A DNA stretch of 55,939 bases, taken from the NCBI GenBank assembly GCA_021787595.1, contig JAJYLQ010000023.1, positions 1 through 55,939 on the forward strand, given 5' to 3'. Below, piece after piece: positions 7,637 to 16,052 of this stretch. Below the pieces are notes generated by a model, which worked only from the letters and a program-made list of their open reading frames with translations, was not told the DNA's origin and did no database searches. Source of the stretch: Chloroflexota bacterium. Lineage in GTDB: Bacteria; Chloroflexota; Anaerolineae; Anaerolineales; Villigracilaceae. Numbering within the stretch: position 1 is the first letter of the stretch; each line of letters opens with the position of its first letter. A program made the translations under genes and the position numbers.

Positions 7637-8095
7637 GGGGATACGAGCGGGTGGGGTACGTATCAGAACAATAAGTATGGCTTCTTGTTCAAGTACCCGC
7701 CCGGCTCTGCAGCCTCAAATCAGTCAGATGCCTCGGGCCGCGTTTCCCTGCCGCTCGTTACACAGGGAACCAACTTGCAGGAAAAATATATAGATGTCAG
7801 CGTGGTGGAAGGCGCGGCAACCTGTAAAAGTCCATCCAGCAGCCCGATGGCGACATCAGAGAACGTGACCATCAATGGCATTGCCTTCCTGAAGGAAACC
7901 GGACAGGAAGGCGCGGCCGGCAACATTTACGATTGGATCGGTTATTCCACGACGAAAGGCAGTGCCTGCATCAGCTTGACCTTGGTCCTGCACTCGACGA
8001 ATCCGGACAATTACGTAACCCCGCCGCCGGTATATGATAAGACGGCTGAGTCGGCTGTCTTCCCGGCGATCATGTCAACTTACGCCAATCAGTAG
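7637..8095 (+). pseudogene. C-terminal domain cut off from the NBR1-Ig protein by TGA
   Basis: Directly after the TGA the same frame stays open to TAG 8095. It reads GDTSGWGTYQNNKYGFLFKY..., which looks like a complete small domain beginning with the W..Y....YGF.F.YP pattern often found after Pro/Thr linkers in exported Chloroflexota proteins. There is no ribosome site before the first ATG (7685), which would in any case cut the domain. A nonsense mutation is the simplest reading. The hairpin downstream (GATACG 7640-7645 / CGTATC 7659-7664) has a 13-nt loop and does not look like a SECIS. Confidence 0.55.
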
Positions 8096-8097
8096 CA

Positions 8098-8130
8098 AAG
8101 AGAAATCGCCCAAGCCGGGCGATTTCTCTT
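8098..8130. terminator. Bidirectional intrinsic terminator
   Basis: AGAGAAATCGCCC (8099-8111) pairs with GGGCGATTTCTCT (8117-8129). It sits between two convergent genes, just after TAG 8095 and before the der stop at 8154, and can end both transcripts, although the T-tract is short on the plus side. Confidence 0.8.
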
Positions 8131-8153
8131 CTGATTTTAAAAAGTGGGGATAT

Positions 8154-9521
8154 TTACTTTTCTCTTCTGCCTTTTGTGACGATGCGGATGGGTGTGCCCA
8201 GAAATCCATATTCTTCGCGCAGACGGTTTTCGAGATAACGCATGTAGCTGAAGTGCATCAGCTTTGGATCATTGACATAGATCATGAAGGTGGGCGGGTC
8301 AGACCGGACTTGCGTGCCGTAAAACAATTTAAGCTGCCTGCCTGCATGTGCGGGCGCGGCGTGCATGTCCTGCGCCTCGACCAGCACTTTGTTGATCTTC
8401 GATGTGGTCAGGCGCACCAGCCGTTCCTCCTGGACGCGCAGGGCCAGCGGCAAAACCTGATCCACGCGTTGGCCCGATTTGGCCGAGATGAACAGCAGCG
8501 GAACATAATCAACGAAGTTCAAATCCGCGCGGATTTTGCGCGTGAATTCTTCCATGGTCTCGTTGTTCTTTTCGACCGCATCCCACTTATTGACCAGCAC
8601 AACACACGACTTCCACTCCTCCAGTATAAAACCGGCGATGTGCGCGTCCTGCGCGGTGATGCCGGTGGTCGCGTCGATCATCAAGAGGGCGACATCCGCG
8701 CGTTCGATGGCTTTGAAGGATCGCAGTACGCTGTATTGCTCCACACCGGGTTCGATCTTTCCGCGGCGGCGGATGCCAGCCGTGTCAATCAGCGAGATTT
8801 TGGTTCCCTGCAATGCGAATTGAGTATCCACCGCGTCGCGCGTCGTCCCCGGGATGGGGCTGACGATGGCGCGTTCTTCGCCAGCCAGCCTGTTCAGCAG
8901 GCTTGACTTCCCGACGTTCGGTTTGCCAACGATGGCGATCTTGATCGCTTCATCCTCCTCCTCGACAGCTTCGGGAAAACTGTTCACCAGCGCATCCAGC
9001 AGATCGCCGACGTCCGTGCCGTGAACGGCCGAGATCGGATACGGATCACCAAGCCCCAATTCGTAAAATTCGCTGGCAGCCGCGCGGCGCTCCGCCGATT
9101 CGCATTTGTTGACGACTACAAAAATCGGCGGCGTGACCGTTCCGTCCGTTTGTTTCTTCTGGTAACGCCGCAGGAGATCCGCCACCTCGCGATCGGCCGC
9201 GGTGATGCCGGTGTCGCCATCGGTCACGAGCAGGATGACGTCCGCGTCTTCAGCCGCGATAAGTGCCTGCGATTTGATATCGGTGATGAAATCTGCGGAG
9301 CCGATAGACAATGCAGATTTGCCGCCGTGCTGCGGGTCAATTCCTCCCGTGTCTATAATTCCAAAGGCGCGGCCATTCCAGGTAGTCTCGGCATACAAAC
9401 GGTCCCGCGTCGTACCGGGGACATCATCCACAATGGCGAGACGTTCACCGGCCAGGCGGTTGAATAAAGTGCTTTTGCCAACGTTCGGGCGGCCGACGAG
9501 GGCGACGAGGGGTTTAGGCAT
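8154..9521 (-). CDS. der: Ribosome assembly GTPase Der (EngA)
   Basis: A 455-residue protein with the diagnostic tandem GTPase domains, each with a GRPNVGKST or GKPNVGKSS P-loop, DxxG (DTGGID, DTAGIR) and NKCE/NKWD specificity motifs, followed by the KH-like C-terminal domain (VNDPKLMHFSYMRYLENRLRE). Der is essential for 50S subunit maturation. The start at 9521 (MPKPLVALVGRPNVG) is chosen because the first P-loop begins 9 residues later as in the family; an in-frame start at 9614 would add 31 unrelated residues. It is the last gene of the coaE-cdaA-cdaR-der run. Confidence 0.96.
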   Translation of the reverse strand: MPKPLVALVGRPNVGKSTLFNRLAGERLAIVDDVPGTTRDRLYAETTWNGRAFGIIDTGGIDPQHGGKSALSIGSADFITDIKSQALIAAEDADVILLVTDGDTGITAADREVADLLRRYQKKQTDGTVTPPIFVVVNKCESAERRAAASEFYELGLGDPYPISAVHGTDVGDLLDALVNSFPEAVEEEDEAIKIAIVGKPNVGKSSLLNRLAGEERAIVSPIPGTTRDAVDTQFALQGTKISLIDTAGIRRRGKIEPGVEQYSVLRSFKAIERADVALLMIDATTGITAQDAHIAGFILEEWKSCVVLVNKWDAVEKNNETMEEFTRKIRADLNFVDYVPLLFISAKSGQRVDQVLPLALRVQEERLVRLTTSKINKVLVEAQDMHAAPAHAGRQLKLFYGTQVRSDPPTFMIYVNDPKLMHFSYMRYLENRLREEYGFLGTPIRIVTKGRREK

Positions 9522-9567
9522 AATTCTTTTCTGCCACAAAATTTTCCTGGCTTGGATTTTTATCGGA

Positions 9568-10809
9568 TCAAGGTTTGGGCGTGGCGGTTGGACTCGGGCC
9601 GATGACCGCGCCAATGGTCCCCGGAAGAATGGATTCGACGCTCACATTCGAAGCCAGGACTTCAACCTTCGGAGTCAGTTGGTACGAACCGGAATTGAGC
9701 CCTGTCAAATCCACGCTCACGTGGACATCCTGGCGGGTCAGCGCATCCAGCACCGGCAGGGGGCCGGAGAGAATTACGTCCACCGTCGCCGGCGAAATTT
9801 GCGCCGACATGCCCTGGATGACTCCGATGACTTGCACCGCTTCGCCGGAAATCGTGAGACTGCTTTGGATGGCCGATATCGCCGCCTGGATTTGAACCGT
9901 TGGCTGTCCAACGACGGAGATACTCTCCGGCAGGTTAAGCGAGACGCGGGTGTTTATATTATCGCTTGCATTCTGCAGATCAATCGGTTGCGTTTCGATA
10001 TAACCGGGCATGGCGTTTACCAGCGAAGAATCGGAGGAGTACACAGTGATGACAGGCGGGAAGACGGAAATGTTATCGAGCCGGTAACCACTTGCAACCT
10101 GTCCGCGGACGATCACCTTAACGGCAACGTCGCGGAAGCCGCCTTCCTGAGTGATCGGCAGGGCCACACGCGTCGTGCTGGGATGAAGTGTAAGGCCGGA
10201 GATGATTTCATTGTTTTGATCCAGCAAATTGATCGGGACCGTCTGGTTGATATTCTCGCGCACGCCATCCAGCGCGATGACGGCGCGCGCCTGCTTCACC
10301 TGCGATACCAGCGATTGGGGGCCGGAGATGGTGACTTCACCGGGATCGAGCGCCGATGTTCCGGCCTGATATCCGACAGGCAATTGACCGGTCAGGTTCA
10401 AATCAATTGGAAGTGTGCGTGTGATAAGCGGTTCGAGTGAGAACGTGATGGAGGATGGGTTGACGCTGATAATTTGAACGGGCCGAAGATTGATCTGGAT
10501 TTGCATATTGGTTTGATGCTGACCCGCGCCCAAGCCGGATAGATCGAGCACGGCGCGGACGTTATCCGGCTGCGCCGTTAATTGATCCCAAACCGAACTG
10601 GGTGCGCGCAAAGTGACCTGGGCTTCCTGTGGAACATTTCCGCGCAGGACCAAACCCGGATCCTGGCCCACAATTTGGATCTTGACCGGGTTGGGATAAA
10701 CGCGGACTTCGTTTGGATCGGCGGCAGTTACCGCGGCCACCCAGACGGCAAGGGCCAATACGAAAGCCCAAAGAAGGGTACGCAGGTTTTCGCCAAGTCG
10801 GCCCAACAT
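9568..10809 (-). CDS. cdaR: YbbR-domain protein, regulator of diadenylate cyclase
   Basis: A 413-residue protein with one N-terminal membrane helix (LLWAFVLALAVWVAAVTA) and an extracytoplasmic region of repeated YbbR domains (recognisable as ...VYPNPVKIQIVGQDPGL..., ...LPIDLNLTGQLPVGYQ..., ...VAVKVIVRGQVASGYRL...). It ends in a Pro/Thr-rich tail. In Firmicutes CdaR binds the membrane cyclase CdaA and modulates c-di-AMP synthesis. Its start overlaps the cdaA stop by one base (TAATG), the same arrangement as in many cdaA-cdaR operons. The der gene follows after 46 bases. Confidence 0.88.
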   Translation of the reverse strand: MLGRLGENLRTLLWAFVLALAVWVAAVTAADPNEVRVYPNPVKIQIVGQDPGLVLRGNVPQEAQVTLRAPSSVWDQLTAQPDNVRAVLDLSGLGAGQHQTNMQIQINLRPVQIISVNPSSITFSLEPLITRTLPIDLNLTGQLPVGYQAGTSALDPGEVTISGPQSLVSQVKQARAVIALDGVRENINQTVPINLLDQNNEIISGLTLHPSTTRVALPITQEGGFRDVAVKVIVRGQVASGYRLDNISVFPPVITVYSSDSSLVNAMPGYIETQPIDLQNASDNINTRVSLNLPESISVVGQPTVQIQAAISAIQSSLTISGEAVQVIGVIQGMSAQISPATVDVILSGPLPVLDALTRQDVHVSVDLTGLNSGSYQLTPKVEVLASNVSVESILPGTIGAVIGPSPTATPKP

Positions 10810-11723
10810 TATTTATCCTTGCGCGGGAAAAGATAACCGAAGAAACTATCGAACCACTTGTTGGTCCGTTCGGCGGAGGATGGCCGGAAGAAGGCCAGCA
10901 AAATATTTTCGAGTCGATCCGGATCAATGCGGCGGATCATGCGGCCCGCGTGCGCGATGGAAATCGCGCCGGTCTCTTCCGAAACGACAACGGCGACCGC
11001 GTCGCTTTCTTCGGATATTCCCAATGCAGCGCGATGACGAAGTCCCATCTGGCGTTCGGGAGAGCGGTTCAGGATTCCGCTCGAGGAAAGCGGCATGACA
11101 CAGGCGGCGGCAACCAGCCTGGGTCCGGAAATGATCGCCGCGCCATCGTGCAAAGGCGTGTTGGGATAGAAGGTCTGCAATAGAATTTCCGGGGTCAAGG
11201 CGGCCTCCATCCGCACACCGCTCTGAATGTATTCGTCGAGATTGTCGAGTCTTTGCATCACCATGAGGGCACCGTGTTGACGCGCGGACAGCCGCGCCGC
11301 GGCAGTGACCACCGCGTGGATGGGTTGTTCGATTTCGCGGCTGGCGCTTTTCGCAAAAACGGACTGGAAATTCCCGGCGCGTCCAATGCGTTCGAGCGCG
11401 CGTCGAATCTCCGGAGCGAAGACAACCGGGATCGCAAGCAGCATGGCAGGCACGGAATTCCGCACGAGCCACGAGAATGCCGGCAGGTCCACGAGACTGG
11501 TTAACAGCACAAGAGAGACAACGATAAGAATCACGCCGCGCAACAACGCCATGGCTTGCGTATCGCGCAGCCAATGCAACAGGCTGAAGAAGATCAGCGT
11601 GACCAGCAGAATATCAATGGCGCTGAGCCAGTTGAGCCGTTGGAATATGAAGAGGAGATTGTTCAGAAATTCGTTCACGGTGAAGATCAGACCGGGAGAA
11701 AGGTCATCCTGCGCGCCCGGCAC
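10809..11723 (-). CDS. cdaA: Membrane diadenylate cyclase (c-di-AMP synthase)
   Basis: A 304-residue protein with three N-terminal membrane helices and a DAC domain carrying the hallmark DGA (in TPLHDGAAII) and RHR (in MGLRHRAALG) motifs that bind ATP and catalyse formation of c-di-AMP from two ATP. The organisation is CdaA-like, not DisA-like, since there is no C-terminal DNA-binding region. It lies between coaE and cdaR. c-di-AMP usually controls potassium and osmolyte transport and wall homeostasis; targets in this organism are not in the window. Confidence 0.94.
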   Translation of the reverse strand: MPGAQDDLSPGLIFTVNEFLNNLLFIFQRLNWLSAIDILLVTLIFFSLLHWLRDTQAMALLRGVILIVVSLVLLTSLVDLPAFSWLVRNSVPAMLLAIPVVFAPEIRRALERIGRAGNFQSVFAKSASREIEQPIHAVVTAAARLSARQHGALMVMQRLDNLDEYIQSGVRMEAALTPEILLQTFYPNTPLHDGAAIISGPRLVAAACVMPLSSSGILNRSPERQMGLRHRAALGISEESDAVAVVVSEETGAISIAHAGRMIRRIDPDRLENILLAFFRPSSAERTNKWFDSFFGYLFPRKDK

Positions 11724-11750
11724 GGCTTGCGGCGGGACCGGCTTTGGATT

Positions 11751-12884
11751 CTAAATGGGGCGCAGGACGCGGTCCTGCCGCATTTGTTTGAAGAACAGGA
11801 CGCTGCCAGCGGGCATCGACTCGAACGCGGCGTCCGTCCAGGCTTGAATGCCAAGCGAATCAGGCGTTCGTTCCTCGTAACCAAGTTTCTTCCAGACGCT
11901 GCCGCGGCCCGCCAGGCTGCCTGCCGGAAAAATGAGCGAGGCTTCGCACTGCAAATCACCGGCGGCGCGCTCCACCTCGTTGATCAGGGTTTCGAGCGCT
12001 TTGTCAATATCAATGCCCGGATCGAGGTACAAATCCGTGGTGCGCGCAACCAGATTCTCGACCTGCCAGGCGGCCACGCCCATCAGTTCGTTTCCGATTT
12101 GCAGCAGCATGTAGGCCTTGTCGCCGAATTCCGCCATGATGTCGTCGGTAGTGACCTTTCGGTGATTTTGGCCCAAGCGATTGATCAAACCGGCAATGGC
12201 TTCCGAATTTTTTGGCTTGCCTCGGCTGACACTGAACTCACCCGCAACCGCTTTTCGGATGATCGTTGGCTGTGTCGGCCCGGTCGGCACCGTTTGCTTC
12301 CATGCGTTATTCACCTGCTTCCACAGGTCATCGTAGGAACCGATATTGCGGATCACAACGTCCGCGGCGGCAACTTTATCGCTCTGCGGAGATTGCGCGC
12401 TGATGCGCTGGATGGCCTGTTCGCGCGTCAGGCTGCGCTTTCGCATCAATCGTTCGATCTGGACTTCTTCCGGCGCGTACGTGATCCAGACGGAATCGCA
12501 GCCTCTGCGTAATCCGCTCTCGAGAAGTTTGATCGCTTCGATCACGACAACGGATTGGCCGGCGCGTTTGACTAGGACGTCCACCGCCTGTGTCACGAGC
12601 GGATGAATGATGTCTTCCAGCTTTTCGAGGGCAGACGCGTCGCGGAAGGCAAGTTCGCCGAGCTTGCCGCGGTTGATTTCACTGTCCGCGTTCAGAATCC
12701 ACCTTCCGAAATATTCGACCACCGGCTTATAGCCCGGCGCGCCTTTGGCGATGGCGCGGTGCGAGAGCGCATCCGCGTCAATCGTGTATGCTCCCAGATG
12801 CTCGAGCATCCGGCGGACGACGCTTTTGCCGGTGGCAATATTGCCGGTCAGACCAATGACATATTTTCCGGGCCAGTTGCTCAA
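11751..12884 (-). CDS. coaE: Dephospho-CoA kinase with extra C-terminal domain
   Basis: Residues 1-200 form dephospho-CoA kinase, the last step of CoA synthesis: P-loop GLTGNIATGKS, substrate-lid segment TIDADALSHRAI, and LIES-like VIEAIKLLESGL. The remaining 175 residues (from about TQPTIIRKAVAGEF) do not belong to CoaE. They have the rhythm of a GNAT-type acetyltransferase fold (MLLQIGNELMGVAAWQVENLVARTTDLYLDP... WKKLGYEERTP), including the typical final beta strand with G-Y-E. Whether it binds acetyl-CoA is unknown. The gene heads the coaE-cdaA-cdaR-der run, with a 27-base gap to cdaA. A kinase-acyltransferase fusion is unusual outside Chloroflexota, as far as I know. Confidence 0.85.
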   Translation of the reverse strand: MSNWPGKYVIGLTGNIATGKSVVRRMLEHLGAYTIDADALSHRAIAKGAPGYKPVVEYFGRWILNADSEINRGKLGELAFRDASALEKLEDIIHPLVTQAVDVLVKRAGQSVVVIEAIKLLESGLRRGCDSVWITYAPEEVQIERLMRKRSLTREQAIQRISAQSPQSDKVAAADVVIRNIGSYDDLWKQVNNAWKQTVPTGPTQPTIIRKAVAGEFSVSRGKPKNSEAIAGLINRLGQNHRKVTTDDIMAEFGDKAYMLLQIGNELMGVAAWQVENLVARTTDLYLDPGIDIDKALETLINEVERAAGDLQCEASLIFPAGSLAGRGSVWKKLGYEERTPDSLGIQAWTDAAFESMPAGSVLFFKQMRQDRVLRPI

Positions 12885-13100
12885 TTGATCGCCTCGATGG
12901 AAATTTGATTACAGGCCTATTTTACATTAAAAAGCGATGTTTGACTTTTTGCTGCACGTTGATTATGGACTCCTGAATGCGCTGCCCCAGAATGTACTGC
13001 CAGGCGCGCCAAGATCGCAAAGATTTTTCTCTGGGTGCTCTCTGTGACTTCGCGGTTCAAAGACTTATTGTGCGCTGCAGGAAGAATCGGATTGTAAATG

Positions 13101-13129
13101 TTGACGCGTTGTGTGTGACCGTGTATGAT
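13101..13129 (+). promoter_or_regulatory. Promoter of RNase P RNA
   Basis: TTGACG (13101-13106) and TATGAT (13124-13129) have a 17-bp spacer, and the predicted start (about 13136) coincides with the 5' end of the RNase P RNA. The gap 12885-13100 before it holds only degenerate repeat words (GCAAAGATTTTTCT). Confidence 0.85.
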
Positions 13130-13268
13130 GAAAGCGCCTCAGGCCGGTCGGGTGATCGCGGCCCGCGCGCAAGCGCTGGATCGAGGAAAGTCCGTACTCT
13201 GCAGGGCACGATGCCGGGGAAATCCCGGGATGGAGAAATCTATCGGATTGGGCCACAGAAACAATGCG

Positions 13269-13313
13269 CCTTCGTCCCTTCCCCCTCTCCCGTTGGGAGG
13301 AGAAGAGGCGAAG
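13269..13313 (+). repeat. GAGAGG-family-like palindrome forming the P12 helix of rnpB
   Basis: CCTTCG and CGAAGG close a long hairpin containing CCCTTCCCCCTCTCCC and GGGAGGAGAAGAGG. The inner words match the repeat family seen at 3997-4069 and 28324-28400. P12 is the most variable helix of RNase P RNA and tolerates insertions. Confidence 0.5.
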
Positions 13314-13474
13314 GTAAGAGTGAAATGGCGGTGTAAGAGACCACCGGCGTTCGCAGCAATGCGGGCGGCCAGGCAACCCCCGTCGAGAGCAAGGTCAAGC
13401 AGAGACGATGGAGCGGCCCGCTCCTTTAAGTCTCGGGTAGACTGCATAGATAGATGATCACCGGAGCGAGGCGG

Positions 13475-13491
13475 TGGCGCCTTTAGCGCCA
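13475..13491. repeat. TGGCGCC mini-palindrome inside rnpB
   Basis: TGGCGC CTTTA GCGCCA. The same short palindrome is found nested in other repeats at 23401-23416, 40533-40549, 50278-50294 and 51581-51597, and in a coding sequence at 20555-20570. Confidence 0.6.
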
Positions 13492-13611
13492 TGCGTCTTG
13501 CTTTACAAAATGCGGCTTATAGACCGACCTGAGGTTTTGTCTGAGAAGGGTCTCCATCACCGCTTGAGTAGACTCGGGGTGAATGCCAGTCGAGATGTCT
13601 GTGGTTTAAAA

Positions 13612-13693
13612 CAATGCCTTCGCCATTTGTGGGACAATTTGGCAAATTGTCCCTACGTTCGCCGCTCCCGATACCGCATTGGCGAAGGTATTG
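13612..13693. repeat. 82-bp palindromic MITE-like repeat, copy 2
   Basis: Bounded by CAATGCCTTCGCCA and TGGCGAAGGTATTG, with inner GGGACAATTTG/CAAATTGTCCC and CGCCGCTCCCGATACCGC. It follows rnpB by 78 bases. The rest of the 311-base gap (13535-13845) shows no gene; 13700-13845 has no structure I can name. Confidence 0.85.
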
Positions 13694-13845
13694 TTAAAAT
13701 TCTTTAGAAACAGTCTCTGAACGAGAGTTTTGGAAAGGAGGGCTCTACCGTTTTTAACGGGAAGATAATTTGAGACTGCCGCAAAAGACCGTTTTACCGC
13801 GGAGAATACAGAGTTCATAAACGCGATGAGCAATGCTGAGATTCC

Positions 13846-14673
13846 TTACTCAGCTTCTCCCCTTGCATCCGGTAAAACTTCATTCAGCATCTCCTCAATC
13901 TTTCCCATGCGCTGGAGCATGTCTTCGATTTCCACTTCGGCTTTGAGATTGACACGGTAATCCAGTTCGCTGCGTACGCGGTCCTTGGCGTCCTGCCGGT
14001 TCTGGCTCATCATGATGACGGGCGCCTGGATGGCTGCCAGCATCGAGAGGAATAAATTGAGCAGGATGAACGGATAGGGGTCCCATGGATGGGGGAGACG
14101 CGAATTGATGAAGGTGTAAGTTAGCAGAATCACGCCGAACAGAATCACGAACGTCCACGAGCCGCCGAATTTTGCGACGTTATCCGCGACGCGTTCGCCA
14201 AAGGTTTCATTTTCTTCGATTTCTTCGTTTGGGTTGCGGGACGCGCGTGTCCGCATCAGTTCATGCGCCGCGCGCAGGTGTTTTTCGACGATGGTCAGCA
14301 TGTCGAGTCCGGCCATGGGTTTGGCGCTCAACAGGGCGGTGATGTCGTTGCGGTCAACTTCGATGGCGATGGTGTCCTCCATCGCGACTGCCGTGGTCTG
14401 GTGTGACTCTCCGGCCAGCAGCGATGACGCGCCGACGATGCCGCCGTCATCTGCCACGTCAACGACGATGGTTTCCTTGTTCACATCTTCGATGCTGACG
14501 TGGATCAATCCTTTCTGGACGATGTATGCCAGTCCGCCGGGGTCGCCAGCTTTGAAGATCGTCTGTCCCTTCTTGAATTCGCGGATGGATACTTGTTTTG
14601 CCAGCACATTGCGCTCATCGTGATCGAGCAGGCTGAATAGCGGTACTTCGTTAAAAATATCCGGGTTTACCAT
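13846..14673 (-). CDS. Cyclic-nucleotide-binding domain plus DUF1003 membrane protein
   Basis: A 275-residue protein. Residues 10-125 form a cNMP-binding fold (LFSLLDHDERNVLAKQVSIREFKKGQTIFKAGDPGGLAYIVQKG). Residues 165-275 form a DUF1003 unit with two membrane helices (WTFVILFGVILLTYTFINS and FILLNLFLSMLAAIQAPVIMMSQNRQ) and the charged motif DAKDRVRSELDYRVNLKAE. DUF1003 proteins are of unknown function; fusion to a cNMP sensor suggests a ligand-gated membrane activity. The canonical phosphate-binding cassette of cAMP receptors (GE..L...R.A) reads IVGASSLLAGESHQTTAVA, which lacks the usual Arg, so the ligand may differ. The start has a GGAGAAAAC ribosome site. Confidence 0.85.
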   Translation of the reverse strand: MVNPDIFNEVPLFSLLDHDERNVLAKQVSIREFKKGQTIFKAGDPGGLAYIVQKGLIHVSIEDVNKETIVVDVADDGGIVGASSLLAGESHQTTAVAMEDTIAIEVDRNDITALLSAKPMAGLDMLTIVEKHLRAAHELMRTRASRNPNEEIEENETFGERVADNVAKFGGSWTFVILFGVILLTYTFINSRLPHPWDPYPFILLNLFLSMLAAIQAPVIMMSQNRQDAKDRVRSELDYRVNLKAEVEIEDMLQRMGKIEEMLNEVLPDARGEAE

Positions 14674-14780
14674 GATGTTTTCTCCTGATAAAAATTGTGG
14701 CGGTCAGACTAAAATGATTAACACGAATTTCACGAATCTACGAATGCCACGAACATTCGTGAAAGTGGTGCGCTGCCACC

Positions 14781-14809
14781 TGTAGGTCAAATTACCAATT
14801 TGACCTACA
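14781..14809. repeat. 13-bp perfect inverted repeat
   Basis: TGTAGGTCAAATT (14781-14793), loop ACC, AATTTGACCTACA (14797-14809). It sits in the 223-base gap between the DUF1003 gene and the coiled-coil gene, together with a CGAATTTCACGAAT word repeat (14723-14763) that recurs near 23454-23488. It lacks a T-tract, so it is not a standard terminator. Confidence 0.7.
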
Positions 14810-14896
14810 GCATGCCGCCAAATATGCTGGTCCATCACGGCAATTCCCGATGAACCCAAAAGTGGAGCTGGCTGAACTATATCTTAGCCAAAAAAT

Positions 14897-15958
14897 TTAC
14901 AACCGGATGACGAATCCGCAGAACTCGCATTTGATGCTGTCCTGTCCGCGCAGGACGACCTGGTTGATGTTGCCTCCGCAGTTTGGGCATTGACTCGGCG
15001 CGGCTTTGACTTTGGCCGCGGCGGCCGCGTCGATCGCAACCGCGCGGTCGTTATCGAAATCTTTTGATTTCGCGCGGTTGATGAGCGCCTGCCACTCGTC
15101 GCAGGGCTGCCAGATGTGGAAATGCGCGGATTCCACCGGCGCGCCCGCGCCAAACCTGATCTCGATATGGTCTTCGTTTTTCAACAATCCCTGCTTGCTC
15201 GTTGTGATTGATTCGACGGTAGTTACCGGCGCGTTGAGCAAAAGCTTCTGTACCTTTTCTTTCTTTGTGGCAATGAAGAGAACTTTTTCCTTCGCAACCT
15301 CCTCTTTCTCCTCGAAGATCAATCGCTGGTCAGTCAGATACAGGACTCCATCAGGATCGTCCTTCTGTTCTTTTCCACCTTTGACCCACACGGCTTTGAC
15401 CGCCATCACGCCCGCCTCGGTCGCAAGCAATCGAAACGAAGCTTCGGCAAGCTGGGTCAGCATCCAATCAATTTTCTTCAGTTGCCCGTCGAAATCGCTC
15501 ACCTGATTCTGCAAACCATCCACCATGCTGTGGATTTGACTCTCGGCCGCGGAGACTTGCGATTCCAGCGAAGCGACTTGCGGATCGAGTTGGTTGAGAA
15601 TGTTTTGGGCCGCGGAAATGCCGTTCGACGCGGCGGCCAGTTCATTCGTCCGCGTGCGAAGCGGTGCGAGCGCGGCCTGCAAACGATTCGACTGCTGGTC
15701 AATTTGATTCGTCACGTTCGGCGCGGCCTGCGTCCATTGACTCGAAAAATTCGCGGCGCGCGTCTCGAGGTCTCTGCCAAAAACATAACCGCGCGAACGC
15801 AGCCCGGAAATCTGCTGGCCCAATCCGTTGATGATCGTTTGCAGAGCTTCGACAGCGTCGCGGACCTTTGTCAGGCGCGTTTCGTCTTCCAGTGAATTCA
15901 GGCGCGATTGCAGGGAACTGATTTGGTTCGAAAGTTCTTCGTTGGACGGGATGGACAT
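14897..15958 (-). CDS. Coiled-coil protein with C-terminal zinc ribbon, function unknown
   Basis: A 353-residue cytoplasmic protein I cannot assign to a named family. Residues 1-160 are heptad-rich helix (LSNQISSLQSRLNSLEDETRL, QIHSMVDGLQNQVSDF), predicted coiled coil. Residues 170-290 look like a GRAM/PH-like beta domain (VLYLTDQRLIFEEKEE, where LT.QRLIF is typical). The C-terminus is a zinc ribbon, CPNCGG...CEFCGF. This resembles sensor or scaffold proteins that bind membranes through GRAM-like folds. GGAGGAG lies just upstream of the ATG. It is divergent from tkt. Confidence 0.7.
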   Translation of the reverse strand: MSIPSNEELSNQISSLQSRLNSLEDETRLTKVRDAVEALQTIINGLGQQISGLRSRGYVFGRDLETRAANFSSQWTQAAPNVTNQIDQQSNRLQAALAPLRTRTNELAAASNGISAAQNILNQLDPQVASLESQVSAAESQIHSMVDGLQNQVSDFDGQLKKIDWMLTQLAEASFRLLATEAGVMAVKAVWVKGGKEQKDDPDGVLYLTDQRLIFEEKEEVAKEKVLFIATKKEKVQKLLLNAPVTTVESITTSKQGLLKNEDHIEIRFGAGAPVESAHFHIWQPCDEWQALINRAKSKDFDNDRAVAIDAAAAAKVKAAPSQCPNCGGNINQVVLRGQDSIKCEFCGFVIRL

Positions 15959-16052
15959 GGCTCCTCCTTCAAGTCAGAAAATTATACCTGACGGCGCCGG
16001 GGCCATGGAATTTTGCGAGTGGTAAAATTGTCCCATTCATGACGGAGACTTT

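Larger units (their letters stand above)
13137..13534 (+). ncRNA. rnpB: RNase P RNA (bacterial type A)
   Basis: The catalytic RNA of tRNA 5' processing. Conserved blocks appear in order: GAGGAAAGTCCG (13183-13194), CCACAGAAAC (13253-13262), GGTAAGAGTGAAATGGCGG (13313-13331), AGGCAACCCC (13371-13380), ATAGATGATCACC (13450-13462) and ACAAAATGCGGCTTATAG (13505-13522). The ends CCTCAGG-CCGGTCGG and CCGACCTGAGG close the P1/P2-type terminal helix. Two peripheral helices are extended: P12 carries a sequence like the GAGAGG-family palindrome (13269-13313), and a helix near the 3' end carries a TGGCGCC mini-palindrome (13475-13491). Boundaries are set from the P1 pairing and promoter and may be off by a few bases. 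Confidence 0.95.

Noticed and set aside
7634-7664. TGA in the NBR1-Ig gene as a second selenocysteine codon
   Set aside because: It lies in a Pro/Thr linker with no conserved Cys in the family, and the downstream hairpin has a 13-nt loop with no typical SECIS tip.
8034-8906. Plus-strand frame of 290 codons across der
   Set aside because: It runs antisense to the conserved GTPase and across the bidirectional terminator.
9202-10440. Plus-strand frame of 412 codons
   Set aside because: It lies opposite der and cdaR, which have clear family motifs.
13137-13534. Reading frames across the RNase P RNA (both strands)
   Set aside because: Conserved RNase P blocks and a promoter at its 5' end show that this is a structural RNA.
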